The position numbers and the translations under genes were made by a program. This document shows, piece after piece, positions 16,263 to 24,936 of a stretch of 49,368 nt of DNA (the first letter of the stretch is position 1; each line of letters starts with the position of its first letter). A model generated the notes under the pieces. It was given only the letters and a program-made list of their open reading frames with translations, had not been told where the DNA came from and did no database searches. The stretch comes from Vicinamibacteria bacterium (GTDB lineage Bacteria > Acidobacteriota > Vicinamibacteria > Vicinamibacterales > UBA2999). The stretch is from contig JAICQE010000008.1 of the NCBI GenBank assembly GCA_025938035.1, forward strand, positions 1 to 49,368, in the 5' to 3' direction.

Positions 16263-17852
16263 CTAGACCTCGTTGTGAACGACCTTCCCGCCCACAACGG
16301 TCATCACCGACCGCACGCGCTTGATCTGATCGTCGGGCACGGTGAAGTAGTCGCGGTCGAGGACCGCGAGATCGGCGTGGTTGCCCACCTCGATCGAGCC
16401 GAGATCATCCTCCCAGATGAACCACTTGGTGGCGGCCGTCGCGAGCCAGAGCGTCTCCTGACGCGTCAGCGTCTGATCGCCGAGGATCGGCTCCCCTGCC
16501 AGGTTCCTGCCGGTAATCATCGTGGAGAAGTTGAGCCACGGGTTGATCACCGTGATATCGCCGCCATCCGAATGGAACGCCTTCCTGATGGCATGGCCCA
16601 TCAGCATGCGGTACGGCGGGCCGACGTTCGTGCCCGTTCGCGTCGGGCCCCACCCGACCAGCACGCCGATGCCAAGGGCGTTCGCGCGATCCGCGAGCTC
16701 CGATGAGAAGGCGGGAATGTGCGAAATGATCCAGCGGAGGCCGCCGATCGGGATCTCCTTGTTGACCGTCTCGCGGGCGGCGATGAGCTGGGTCGCGTTC
16801 TGAAGACTCAGCGAGTGGTCCTCACCGCGCCAGCCGGCCCTGGCGATGGCGCGCAGCCCGTCGAGGCCGCCGCCGGTGAACTCGCCGATGCCGCCGGTCC
16901 GGATCCAATCGTTGCCGAAGAACGGAAATGAGTTCTTCAGACGATCGGACAAGGTCGGGAGCGGAGGGTCGGCTTTCGGGGAGTCCTGATGCAGGAAGTC
17001 GAAACGGAGCCGCGCCGCCAGGCGTCCCTCTCGCATCAGCGCGAGAAACGGCTCGTGCATCGTGTAGGTGTTCTCGCTGGCGATGCCTGGTGCCGGCGCG
17101 TCGGCATGAAACGCGCCCGAGTCGCGATGCGTGGTGATGCCGAGCGTCGCGTAGTACTGCAGTGCATCGGCCGCCGACCGCTTGCGCGTCTCGGCCGTGA
17201 GCAGCTCCTTGCGCAGTGTCTGCAGCGCCTGACCGGTGGCCTGACCGGTGATCGCGCCGTCGGCGGCAACCGTCACGCCGCGCGTTTCGAACCACTTCTT
17301 CCCTTCTGAATTCGTGCGCGTGCCGCCCTGCGCGGCCTGCAGATAGACAGGGCGCGGCACCGCGTCGAGCTCTGTCAGGTTCGGCAGACGGTTCCCGGCG
17401 AACTGCATCGCGGCAAGCGGACCGACGCACGTGATCATCTCGCCGGCGGGCACTCCGGTGGCACGCGCTTTCAGCGCCGCAACGCAGTCGGGGATCGTGA
17501 ACACGTGCTCGAGCGGCGTGCTCCACCCCGGGCGGTTTCCGACCAGGACGATGTGGTTGTGCGCGTCGACGATGCCGGGGATGACCGTGCGGCCGCGGAG
17601 ATCGACCCGGCGCGGGTTGCCCTGTGTCGACAGGTTGTTGCCGACGCCGGCAAAGCGCCCGTTCCTGATCCACACCTGGGATACGACGCGCGTGGCGGCG
17701 TCCATCGTGTGGAATCTGCCGTTCACCAGGTGGAGGTCGGCAGCCTGTGGCGGAGCCGCCTGCCGTGCCTGCGCGTGCAACCGCGGACCGCCCAACCCGA
17801 GGGCCGCAGCCACTGCTGCGCGTTCGAGAAATCGCCGTCGTGAGGCGTCCAT
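16263..17852 (-). CDS. Tat-exported amidohydrolase (YtcJ-like, Amidohydro_3)
   Basis: 529 residues. The N-terminus is a twin-arginine signal ([19 protein letters not shown]), so the enzyme is exported folded, probably with its metal. The amidohydrolase pattern follows: [32 protein letters not shown] with the H-x-H metal pair, a long TIM-barrel part with [21 protein letters not shown] near the C-terminus, and the closing beta-sandwich strand [20 protein letters not shown]. This is the order of YtcJ-type enzymes, which hydrolyse amides or related bonds; the substrate is not predictable. First gene of the minus-strand unit with the two MBL-fold genes; divergent from xoxF. Confidence 0.9.
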   Translation of the reverse strand: MDASRRRFLERAAVAAALGLGGPRLHAQARQAAPPQAADLHLVNGRFHTMDAATRVVSQVWIRNGRFAGVGNNLSTQGNPRRVDLRGRTVIPGIVDAHNHIVLVGNRPGWSTPLEHVFTIPDCVAALKARATGVPAGEMITCVGPLAAMQFAGNRLPNLTELDAVPRPVYLQAAQGGTRTNSEGKKWFETRGVTVAADGAITGQATGQALQTLRKELLTAETRKRSAADALQYYATLGITTHRDSGAFHADAPAPGIASENTYTMHEPFLALMREGRLAARLRFDFLHQDSPKADPPLPTLSDRLKNSFPFFGNDWIRTGGIGEFTGGGLDGLRAIARAGWRGEDHSLSLQNATQLIAARETVNKEIPIGGLRWIISHIPAFSSELADRANALGIGVLVGWGPTRTGTNVGPPYRMLMGHAIRKAFHSDGGDITVINPWLNFSTMITGRNLAGEPILGDQTLTRQETLWLATAATKWFIWEDDLGSIEVGNHADLAVLDRDYFTVPDDQIKRVRSVMTVVGGKVVHNEV

Positions 17853-17910
17853 CCGGCGCGCATCTTACAGCAGCACGTCGAATCAGGGGTGTTTCCAGCT
17901 TCGAGCCCCA

Positions 17911-17938
17911 TTGACAACCCCGCGCGCAGCGGCATAAT
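17911..17938 (+). promoter_or_regulatory. Promoter of the xoxF run
   Basis: A perfect TTGACA at 17911-17916 and CATAAT at 17933-17938 are 16 bases apart and lie about 50 bases before the xoxF ATG. This is the best housekeeping-type promoter in the window. Confidence 0.65.
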
Positions 17939-17990
17939 TCCGTCCACTTCCGGCATCAGGCGCACCTCCCTGTGCGCACTAGGAGCTCGT

Positions 17991-19754
17991 ATGCAGACGT
18001 GGACCAGGTTGTTCAGCGTCGTGGGTCTCCTCGGGGTAGTAGCCACCTTCGGTTGCAGGAGCACGACGGATTCGACGGCATCCAGCACGACGGCTTCAGC
18101 GGACAGCCCCGACAAGGAATGGGCGATGCCGAACAAGAACGCGGCAGCGACCCGCTACAGCACGCTCGCGGAGATCAACGCCAGCAACGTCAAGGATCTG
18201 AAGGTCGCGTGGTCCTTCTCGACCGGTGTGTTACGCGGCCATGAGGGCAACCCGTTGGTGGTCGGCAACACCATGTTCGTGAGCACGCCCTATCCGAACA
18301 TCGTCTACGCGCTCGACCTGACGAAGGAAGGCGCGCCGATCAAGTGGAAATACACGCCGAAGCAGGATCCCAACGTGATTCCTGTCGCCTGCTGCGACAC
18401 GGTGAACCGCGGCGTCGCGTACGCGGACGGCAAGATCTTCTTCAACCAGCTGGATACGACCACGGTGGCTCTGGATGCGAACACGGGTCAGGAAGTGTGG
18501 AGCGCGAAGCAGGGCGACTACAAGGTCGGCCAGACGGTCACCTCGGCGCCGCTGATTGTCAAAGACAAGGTCATCTCCGGAATCTCCGGCGGCGAGTTCG
18601 GCGTGCGCGGGTTCGTCACCGCAAACGACGTGAGCACGGGCAAGCAGATCTGGCGCATGTACAGCACCGGGCCCGAGGCCGAAGTCGGCTTCCCCGGCTC
18701 GGTTGAAACGTGGAAGGGCGACGAATGGAAGCGTGGTGGCGGCACCACGTGGGGCTGGTACAGCTACGACCCGGAGCTGAACCTCTTTTACTACGGCACG
18801 GGCAATCCCGGTTCGTGGAATCCGGATCAGCGGCCGGGAGACAACAAGTACTCGATGACGATCTTTGCCCGCAATCCGGACACGGGCAAGGCGGCGTGGG
18901 CGTACCAGAAGACCCCGCACGACAGGTGGGATTACGACGGCATCAACGAGAACGTGCTCGTCGATCTCAACATCAACGGGCAGACACGACAGGTGCTGGT
19001 CAACTTCGATCGCAACGGGTTCGCCTACGTGCTCGATCGCCGGACCGGTGAGCTGCTGCGGGCCGATCCGTTCGTCTTCGTCAACTGGGCAAAGGGCGTC
19101 GACCTCAAGACCGGCAGGCCGATCGAGGATCCCGAGAAGCAAACGTCGGCGACGAGAAACACGAAGGACATCTGCCCGTCGGCGATGGGGGGGAAGAATC
19201 AGCAACCGGTGTCGTTCTCGCCGAAAACCGGATACTTCTACGTTCCGTCCAACAACCTGTGCATGGACTACGAAGGCGTCGAGGTGAAGTATCAGGCCGG
19301 GCAGCCGTACGTCGGCGCGATCGTCGTCAGCAAGGCCGGCCCCGGCGGTCACCGCGGCGAGTTCCTGGCCTGGGATCCGATCAACGGAAAAAAGGTGTGG
19401 GGTATCAAGGAACAGCTGTCGGCGTGGGGCGGCGCGCTCGCGACTGCGGGTGACGTGGTCTTCTACGGGACGATGGAAGGGTGGCTGAAGGCGGTTGACG
19501 CGAGGACGGGCGACGTCCTGTGGAAGTTCAAGACGCCATCCGGCATCATCGGCAACCCGATGACGTATACAGGTCCCGACGGCAAGCAGTATGTCGCAGT
19601 GCTGTCAGGGATCGGTGGATGGTCGGGCATCGGCGTCGCCGCTGACATGAGCCTGGAAGATCCGACCGCCGGACTTGGCGCAATCGGCGCCTTCAAGGAC
19701 CTGGCGAACTACAGCAACCAGGGTGGCGTGCTGACCGTGTTCAGCTTGCCGTGA
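17991..19754 (+). CDS. xoxF: XoxF-type PQQ alcohol dehydrogenase (lanthanide signature)
   Basis: 587 residues; AGGAG five bases before the ATG at 17991. An N-terminal signal contains Cys22, perhaps lipidated. The eight-bladed quinoprotein propeller is evident: adjacent Cys134-Cys135 (ACCDTVNRG) form the PQQ-facing disulfide, [20 protein letters not shown] and [15 protein letters not shown] line the active site, and PHDRWDYDG gives catalytic Asp314 with Asp316 two residues later. That second Asp is the mark of lanthanide-dependent XoxF; calcium MxaF enzymes have Ala there. The reaction is oxidation of methanol or another small alcohol in the periplasm. It overlaps xoxJ by four bases (GTGA). 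Confidence 0.92.
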   Translation: MQTWTRLFSVVGLLGVVATFGCRSTTDSTASSTTASADSPDKEWAMPNKNAAATRYSTLAEINASNVKDLKVAWSFSTGVLRGHEGNPLVVGNTMFVSTPYPNIVYALDLTKEGAPIKWKYTPKQDPNVIPVACCDTVNRGVAYADGKIFFNQLDTTTVALDANTGQEVWSAKQGDYKVGQTVTSAPLIVKDKVISGISGGEFGVRGFVTANDVSTGKQIWRMYSTGPEAEVGFPGSVETWKGDEWKRGGGTTWGWYSYDPELNLFYYGTGNPGSWNPDQRPGDNKYSMTIFARNPDTGKAAWAYQKTPHDRWDYDGINENVLVDLNINGQTRQVLVNFDRNGFAYVLDRRTGELLRADPFVFVNWAKGVDLKTGRPIEDPEKQTSATRNTKDICPSAMGGKNQQPVSFSPKTGYFYVPSNNLCMDYEGVEVKYQAGQPYVGAIVVSKAGPGGHRGEFLAWDPINGKKVWGIKEQLSAWGGALATAGDVVFYGTMEGWLKAVDARTGDVLWKFKTPSGIIGNPMTYTGPDGKQYVAVLSGIGGWSGIGVAADMSLEDPTAGLGAIGAFKDLANYSNQGGVLTVFSLP

Positions 19755-20560
19755 AGCTCGCGCTGCCGGCGGCGATCCTGCTCTGTGTCGTCTGTTCTGC
19801 GGGCGCGCAGACACGATTGCGTGTGTGCGCGGACCCGCAGAACATGCCCTTTTCGAACGACCGGCTCGAGGGATTCGAAAACCGTATCGCCGAGCTGATC
19901 GCGAAGGACTTCGGCTCGGTGCCGAGCTACATCTGGTGGGGGCAGCGGCAGGGTTTCATCCGCAACACGATGAATGCGACGCTCGAAGAAGGGCGTTGTG
20001 ACGTGGTCGTCGGCGTGCCGGTGCAGTATGACCTCGTGCGGACGACGAAGCCGTACTACCGATCGACGTACGTCTTCGTCTATCCGAGGCAAAAAGGGTG
20101 GGCGCTCGCGTCGCTCGACGATCCACGGCTCAAGAAGCTGAAGATCGGCGTGCACCTGCTGGGCGACGATTACACGAACCCGCCGCCGGTGCACGAGCTG
20201 TCGAAACGCGGCATCGTCGATAATGTGGTCGGCTTCAGCACGTTCTATTCGGAGACGAACCCGCCGGGCGCCATCATCGAAGCGGTCGCTGCCGGACGTG
20301 TCGATCTGGCGATCGTGTGGGGACCAGTGGCGGGCTACTACGCGAAACGGCAGCGCGTCCCGCTGGAACTCGTGCCGATCCCGTCGGGCAAGGGCGACCT
20401 GCCGTTTACGTTCGACATCTCGATGGGCGTGAAGAAGGGCAACGACGCGCTCTACGCACGAGTCGAGCAGGTGCTGGCAAAGCGGCGGTCCGAGATCTCC
20501 CGAATCCTGATGGACTACGGAGTACCGTTGGTGAATCCGAACCGACGCGCACCGCGATGA
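19751..20560 (+). CDS. xoxJ: XoxJ/MxaJ-like periplasmic binding protein
   Basis: 269 residues from a GTG that overlaps the xoxF stop (GTGA), so translation is coupled. Signal peptide [18 protein letters not shown], then [31 protein letters not shown], the typical opening of quinoprotein-associated solute-binding proteins, followed by [30 protein letters not shown] and [17 protein letters not shown]. These proteins accompany XoxF/MxaF and are thought to help mature or activate the dehydrogenase and not to feed a transporter. Overlaps the next cytochrome gene by four bases (ATGA). Confidence 0.9.
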   Translation: MKLALPAAILLCVVCSAGAQTRLRVCADPQNMPFSNDRLEGFENRIAELIAKDFGSVPSYIWWGQRQGFIRNTMNATLEEGRCDVVVGVPVQYDLVRTTKPYYRSTYVFVYPRQKGWALASLDDPRLKKLKIGVHLLGDDYTNPPPVHELSKRGIVDNVVGFSTFYSETNPPGAIIEAVAAGRVDLAIVWGPVAGYYAKRQRVPLELVPIPSGKGDLPFTFDISMGVKKGNDALYARVEQVLAKRRSEISRILMDYGVPLVNPNRRAPR

Positions 20561-21036
20561 CGACGAGCCGCGTTCGATTCAGCCTTGCCGCATCGGCTGT
20601 GGCACTGTTGCTCGCCATCTCGACGACGATTGCCGGCCCCTTCGACGCGCCTCGCTCGCTCAGGGCCGAGCAGGCCCCGGCGAAGGCCGCCGCCGCTCCG
20701 ACCGACACGTACCGCGAGGTCTATCAAGGCTGGAAGTGGTGGCACGTGTACTGTTACCGCTGCCACGGAGTCGATGCGCTGGGAACGACCACCGCGCCGA
20801 ATCTGATCGACCCGACGGAGAAGATCACGCGCGCAGAATTCCTGCGCGTCGTCCGTAACGGCCTGCCGAAGACCGCGATGCAGGCATGGAACAAGCTGCT
20901 CGACGACAAACAGGTCGGGCAGGTGTATCTCTACGTTCGCGCGCGCGCGGACAAGGTCCTGCCGCCCGGCCGTCCCGACGAGGTCGGTCCGAACGGCGGG
21001 CAGTGGATTCCGCCCGAGGGTTGGCGCGCGCGTTGA
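20557..21036 (+). CDS. Monohaem cytochrome c, likely electron acceptor of XoxF
   Basis: 159 residues; the ATG at 20557 overlaps the xoxJ stop (ATGA). A signal peptide (FSLAASAVALLLAISTTIAG) precedes one haem motif, C66-Y-R-C69-H70, in WWHVYCYRCHGVDALGTTTAPNL. The axial Met is probably in GLPKTAMQAWNKLL, and VGQVYLYVRARADKVLPPGRP ends the fold. Position three in a xoxF-xoxJ-cytochrome order matches the known xoxFJG arrangement, so it is likely the XoxG-type acceptor, although its sequence is shorter and only the position supports the name. Confidence 0.88.
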   Translation: MTTSRVRFSLAASAVALLLAISTTIAGPFDAPRSLRAEQAPAKAAAAPTDTYREVYQGWKWWHVYCYRCHGVDALGTTTAPNLIDPTEKITRAEFLRVVRNGLPKTAMQAWNKLLDDKQVGQVYLYVRARADKVLPPGRPDEVGPNGGQWIPPEGWRAR

Positions 21037-21050
21037 GCGCCCGCTGAATC

Positions 21051-21074
21051 GTAGTGTCCGCCTTCAGGCGGACC
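21051..21074 (+). repeat. Dispersed hairpin repeat, copy 1
   Basis: TCCGCC-TTCA-GGCGGA with one more pair on each side (seven-base stem, four-base loop), between two cytochrome genes of the xox run. The flanks GTAGTG and CCT are the same as in the two copies at 42223-42247 and 42258-42282, which are inverted relative to this one. Confidence 0.85.
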
Positions 21075-21092
21075 TGCCGAGTAGGAGGACCG

Positions 21093-22154
21093 GTGCGAAA
21101 GTTACTGTGCGTTTCGATCGTCACATTCATCGGTGCGCTGGCCGGACCCGCACTCCAGGCGGTCGCCGAATTTCCATTGTGGGCGTATGGGGTCACGACG
21201 CCCCCGCCGGCACCGGGGGCCGCACCCGCGGCTCCTGCACCTGCTGCCGGCGGCGGTCGCGGCGGCGCCGCTGCCGCGCCCGACACGACCATGCACAGCC
21301 TGCCGGGCGCTACGCAGCAATTCACTCGGGCGCAGATCTCCAACCAATACGGGCCCGCCGACTGGTATCCCGGCGATCATCCGCAGATGCCTGAGATCGT
21401 CGCCAGGGGAAAGCAGGCGCAGAACGTCGCCGCGTGCGCGTTGTGCCACATGCCGAATGGCAAGGGGCGTCCCGAGAACGCACCCGTGGCCGGATACCCG
21501 GTGGAGTACTTCGTCAAGACGATGATGGACTTCAAGAACGATCTGCGGAAGAGCGCCGACCCGAGGAAGGCCAATACGAATCGGATGATCGCGTTCGCGA
21601 AAGCGATGACCGACGAGGAGATCCTGCAGGCTGCCACGTATTTCAGCGCGATGCCCTGGACGCAGTGGATCCGCGTCGTCGAGGTGAGCATGGTTCCAGC
21701 GACACGGATCCAGGGCGGGATGTTCCTGCGGCTCGAGGGCACCGCAACGGAGCCCATCGGCAATCGGATCATCGAGGCTCCCGAGAACACAGAACGGACC
21801 GAAGTGCTGCGCGACCCGCGATCAGGGTTCGTCGCGTATGCCCCGATGGGCAGCATCAAGCGGGGGCAGGCGCTCGCGACCAGCGGTGGCAACGGCAGGA
21901 CGATCGCCTGTGCGACTTGTCACGGCGCGAACCTGGAGGGCATGGGTCCGGTGCCGGGCATCGGCGGCCGCTCGCCGAGCTATCTGGTGCGGCAGATGTA
22001 CGACATGCAAACCGGCGCACGGAAGGGAAGCTGGTCGGAGCTCATGAAACCCGTCGTCGAGAAACTGACGGCCGAGGACTTCGTTGCGATTGCCGCCTAC
22101 GTCGCGTCTCGTCCGCAGGCAGCCGGGCCCGCCACCCAGACTGCCGCGCGATAG
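21093..22154 (+). CDS. Dihaem cytochrome c of the xox run
   Basis: 353 residues from a GTG at 21093 preceded by AGGAGGA. A signal peptide is followed by a Pro/Ala/Gly-rich linker (residues 36-64). Two c-type domains follow: C115-A-L-C118-H119 in NVAACALCHMPNGKGRPEN, and C273-A-T-C276-H277 in TIACATCHGANLEGMGPVPG. The tandem arrangement with MTDEEILQAATYFSAMPW and LTAEDFVAIAAYVASRP resembles cytochrome c4-like carriers. It probably passes electrons from the XoxF cytochrome to a terminal oxidase, though none is encoded nearby. The hairpin repeat before it may mark a processing or attenuation point. Confidence 0.88.
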   Translation: MRKLLCVSIVTFIGALAGPALQAVAEFPLWAYGVTTPPPAPGAAPAAPAPAAGGGRGGAAAAPDTTMHSLPGATQQFTRAQISNQYGPADWYPGDHPQMPEIVARGKQAQNVAACALCHMPNGKGRPENAPVAGYPVEYFVKTMMDFKNDLRKSADPRKANTNRMIAFAKAMTDEEILQAATYFSAMPWTQWIRVVEVSMVPATRIQGGMFLRLEGTATEPIGNRIIEAPENTERTEVLRDPRSGFVAYAPMGSIKRGQALATSGGNGRTIACATCHGANLEGMGPVPGIGGRSPSYLVRQMYDMQTGARKGSWSELMKPVVEKLTAEDFVAIAAYVASRPQAAGPATQTAAR

Positions 22155-22199
22155 AGGATGGGATCGTCTGGACCGATGTAGAATCCGCGCGGCTTAAGC

Positions 22200-24914
22200 A
22201 TGTCAATCGGACCTGGTGCCCGCCTTGGCCCGTACGAAGTCGCCGCCCAGATTGGCTCCGGTGGAATGGGCGAGGTGTATCGAGCCCGCGATACGAAGCT
22301 CGATCGCGACGTCGCGATCAAGGTCCTGCCGAGCCTGTTCGTCGCCGACGCGGAACGCGCGGCGCGGTTCGAGCGTGAGGCGCGCACGCTTGCCGCGTTG
22401 AATCATCCGAATATCGGCGGCATCTACGGCCTCGAGGAATCGAACGGCGCGATGGCGCTGATTCTCGAGCTCGTCGAAGGGGCGACGCTCGCCGACCGGA
22501 TCGCGCAGAGTGCCATCCCGGTCGATGAAGCGCTGGTGATTGCGAGGCAGATTGCCGAGGCGCTCGAGGCGGCGCACGACCAGGGGATCGTCCATCGCGA
22601 CCTCAAGCCAGCCAACATCAAGTTGCGGCCGGATGGCACCGTCAAGGTGCTCGATTTCGGTCTCGCGAAGGCGTTCGACGCAGCGCCTGCGCCGACGAGC
22701 AGCCTGTCGATTTCGCCGACGCTGACCAGTCCCGCGACGCAGATCGGCGTCATCCTCGGCACGGCCGCGTATATGGCGCCCGAACAGGCGCGCGGGAAGC
22801 CGGTCGACAAGCGCGCAGATCTCTGGGCGTTCGGCTGCGTCCTGTTCGAGATGCTGGCGGGGCGCCGCACGTTCGACGGACAAGACGTCACCGACACGAT
22901 CGCGGCGATCGTGCGCGGCGAGCCGGACTGGGTGTCGCTGCCCGATGACACGCCACCACGGATTCGCCGTCTGCTGAAGCGGTGTCTCGCAAAAGATCCG
23001 AAGCACCGGCTGCGTGAAGCGGGAACAGCGATCGTTGAAATCGACGAAACACAGACGTCAGCGCCCGAGCCTGACACCGCGGCGCCGCCCCCGGCGCTTG
23101 CTGTATGGCAGCGTCCGAAGACTGCTGCGGCGATCGGCGTATTGCTCGCGGCCCTCGTCGGCGTCGCGACATGGGTCGTCGCCCGTCCCGCCAGCGAGCC
23201 GAAGCAGGTCCTACGGTTCTCCATCCCGCTCGGCCCCGAGACGAACTTCTCGGCGACGGGCCGACACGTCGTCGCGATCTCGCCGCAGGGCACTCACGTG
23301 GCGTATGTCGCGAACCTCCAAATCTACCTCCGCGCGCTGAATCAATTCGAATCCACACCGATCCGCGGCACGGAGGGGACCGCAGGTCCCAGCTTCGGAC
23401 GCAGCCCATTTTTTTCGCCCGATGGCAAATGGATCGGGTTCTGGGGCGACGGCGCATTGAAACGCGTTGCCGTTACAGGGGGCGCTCCTGTCACACTCGC
23501 AGCTGCGGCGAACCCATGGGGAGCGTGGTGGGGCGAAGACGAAAAGATTCTCTACGGTCAGGCCGATGGAATCTGGGAAGTGCCGGCCGCCGGCGGCGCG
23601 CCGCGCAAGCTGGTCGAGGCAAAGAACGGTGAAGTGCTCCATGGGCCTCAGCGCCTGCCCGACGGCGAATGGCTGCTCTTCACGTTGAGACCTGCGAAGG
23701 TAACGAGCTGGGAGCAGGCGCAGATCGTTCTCCAGTCGCTGACGACCGGGGAACGCAAGGCGGTAGTCGAAGGCGGCAGAGACGCGCGTTACCTGTCGAG
23801 CGGGCACATTGTCTACGCGTCTAGCGGCGTGCTGTACGCCGTCCCCTTCGATGCTCGTACGCGGGGGGTGACCGGTGGCCCGGTCTCGCTGGTCGAAGGC
23901 GTCGGAGATGCCGGTACCACCACAGGCGCTGCCCACTACAGCGTTGCCGCGAACGGTTCGCTCGTTTACGCCAGCGTAGCAGGCGGGGGCGGAACGCCCG
24001 TGTCGTTCGTGTGGGTCGATCGCAACGGGCGCGAGACACCGGTCGCAGCCCGCGCCCGACCTTACCAGGAATTCACCCTGTCTCCCGACGGCACCCGAAT
24101 CGCCGTACGGGTGCTCGATGCGGCACAGGACATCTGGATCTATGACTTGACGCGGCAGACCGAGACGCGGCTGACATTCGATGAGGCTGTCGAGGTTTTT
24201 CCAACGTGGACCCCAAGCGGCCGGCAGGTCGTGTTCGGCGGCAACGGTATCGCGCTTTCCGCACGAGCGGCGGATGGGACTGGCGCGGTCGAAGTGTTGG
24301 CTGAACCGGAGCGGGATCCAAATCGCTTTCGCACGCCGCAATCCTTCACGCCCGACGGGAAGACGCTGATCGTCGAAATACGCGCACCGGGGGTGACAAA
24401 GCTCAGCACGGTCGGCCTGGACGACAAGCGCACCGTTACTCCCTTGTTCCACGAGACCACCGGCACGCAGCGCAACGGAGCGCTCTCGCCTGACGGCCGA
24501 TGGCTGGCCTACGAGTCGGACGAATCCGGCACGCCTGAAGTCTACGTTCGTCCGTTTCCCGACGTGAACGCCGGGCGCTGGCAGGTGTCAAGCGGCGGCG
24601 GACGCTGGCCGCTCTGGCATCCAAAGGCGGGCGGCAAGGAACTGTTCTACGTGAGCCCGAAAGGGTTGACGTCCCTTTCGGTTGTGACGACGCCGACATT
24701 CACGCCGGGGCGTGTCTCGATGTTATTCGAGACGGCCGCGTACAACAGTGTTAGTGCAGCCAACAGCAATCGCAGACTCGCCGTCGCGCCAGACGGGCAG
24801 CGGTTCCTCCTGTTAAAGGCGGCCGCGACGGCGACCGGGGCCGGTCAGGAGCAGCGTCTGCTGTTCGTCGAGAACTGGATTGAAGAGGTGAGGCAACGCG
24901 TTCCCACCGATTGA
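22200..24914 (+). CDS. Ser/Thr protein kinase with transmembrane segment and TolB-like propeller
   Basis: 904 residues. The kinase domain spans about 11-270: GSGGMGEVY loop, VAIK with Lys41, catalytic Asp134 in HRDLKPANIK, Asp152 in DFGLAKAF, and APEQARGKPVDKRADLWAFG. Residues 308-328 form one membrane helix. The remainder is a periplasmic beta-propeller of WD40/TolB repeats (SPDGKWIGFWGDG, SPDGTRIAVRVLD, SPDGRWLAYESDE). This Hanks-type architecture is common in Acidobacteriota. It starts 45 bases after the dihaem cytochrome and 22 bases before the propeller-haem gene, suggesting that it is expressed with alcohol oxidation and may sense something in the periplasm. Confidence 0.95.
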   Translation: MSIGPGARLGPYEVAAQIGSGGMGEVYRARDTKLDRDVAIKVLPSLFVADAERAARFEREARTLAALNHPNIGGIYGLEESNGAMALILELVEGATLADRIAQSAIPVDEALVIARQIAEALEAAHDQGIVHRDLKPANIKLRPDGTVKVLDFGLAKAFDAAPAPTSSLSISPTLTSPATQIGVILGTAAYMAPEQARGKPVDKRADLWAFGCVLFEMLAGRRTFDGQDVTDTIAAIVRGEPDWVSLPDDTPPRIRRLLKRCLAKDPKHRLREAGTAIVEIDETQTSAPEPDTAAPPPALAVWQRPKTAAAIGVLLAALVGVATWVVARPASEPKQVLRFSIPLGPETNFSATGRHVVAISPQGTHVAYVANLQIYLRALNQFESTPIRGTEGTAGPSFGRSPFFSPDGKWIGFWGDGALKRVAVTGGAPVTLAAAANPWGAWWGEDEKILYGQADGIWEVPAAGGAPRKLVEAKNGEVLHGPQRLPDGEWLLFTLRPAKVTSWEQAQIVLQSLTTGERKAVVEGGRDARYLSSGHIVYASSGVLYAVPFDARTRGVTGGPVSLVEGVGDAGTTTGAAHYSVAANGSLVYASVAGGGGTPVSFVWVDRNGRETPVAARARPYQEFTLSPDGTRIAVRVLDAAQDIWIYDLTRQTETRLTFDEAVEVFPTWTPSGRQVVFGGNGIALSARAADGTGAVEVLAEPERDPNRFRTPQSFTPDGKTLIVEIRAPGVTKLSTVGLDDKRTVTPLFHETTGTQRNGALSPDGRWLAYESDESGTPEVYVRPFPDVNAGRWQVSSGGGRWPLWHPKAGGKELFYVSPKGLTSLSVVTTPTFTPGRVSMLFETAAYNSVSAANSNRRLAVAPDGQRFLLLKAAATATGAGQEQRLLFVENWIEEVRQRVPTD

Positions 24915-24936
24915 GCCGGGATACGTATCGGAGGTC

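Noticed and set aside
17853..17990. Riboswitch upstream of xoxF
   Set aside because: The leader after the promoter is only about 45 bases and shows no known aptamer pattern.
17991..19754. Calcium-type methanol dehydrogenase (MxaF)
   Set aside because: The residue two after the catalytic Asp is Asp, not Ala, and no mxaI or mxaG-like order is present.
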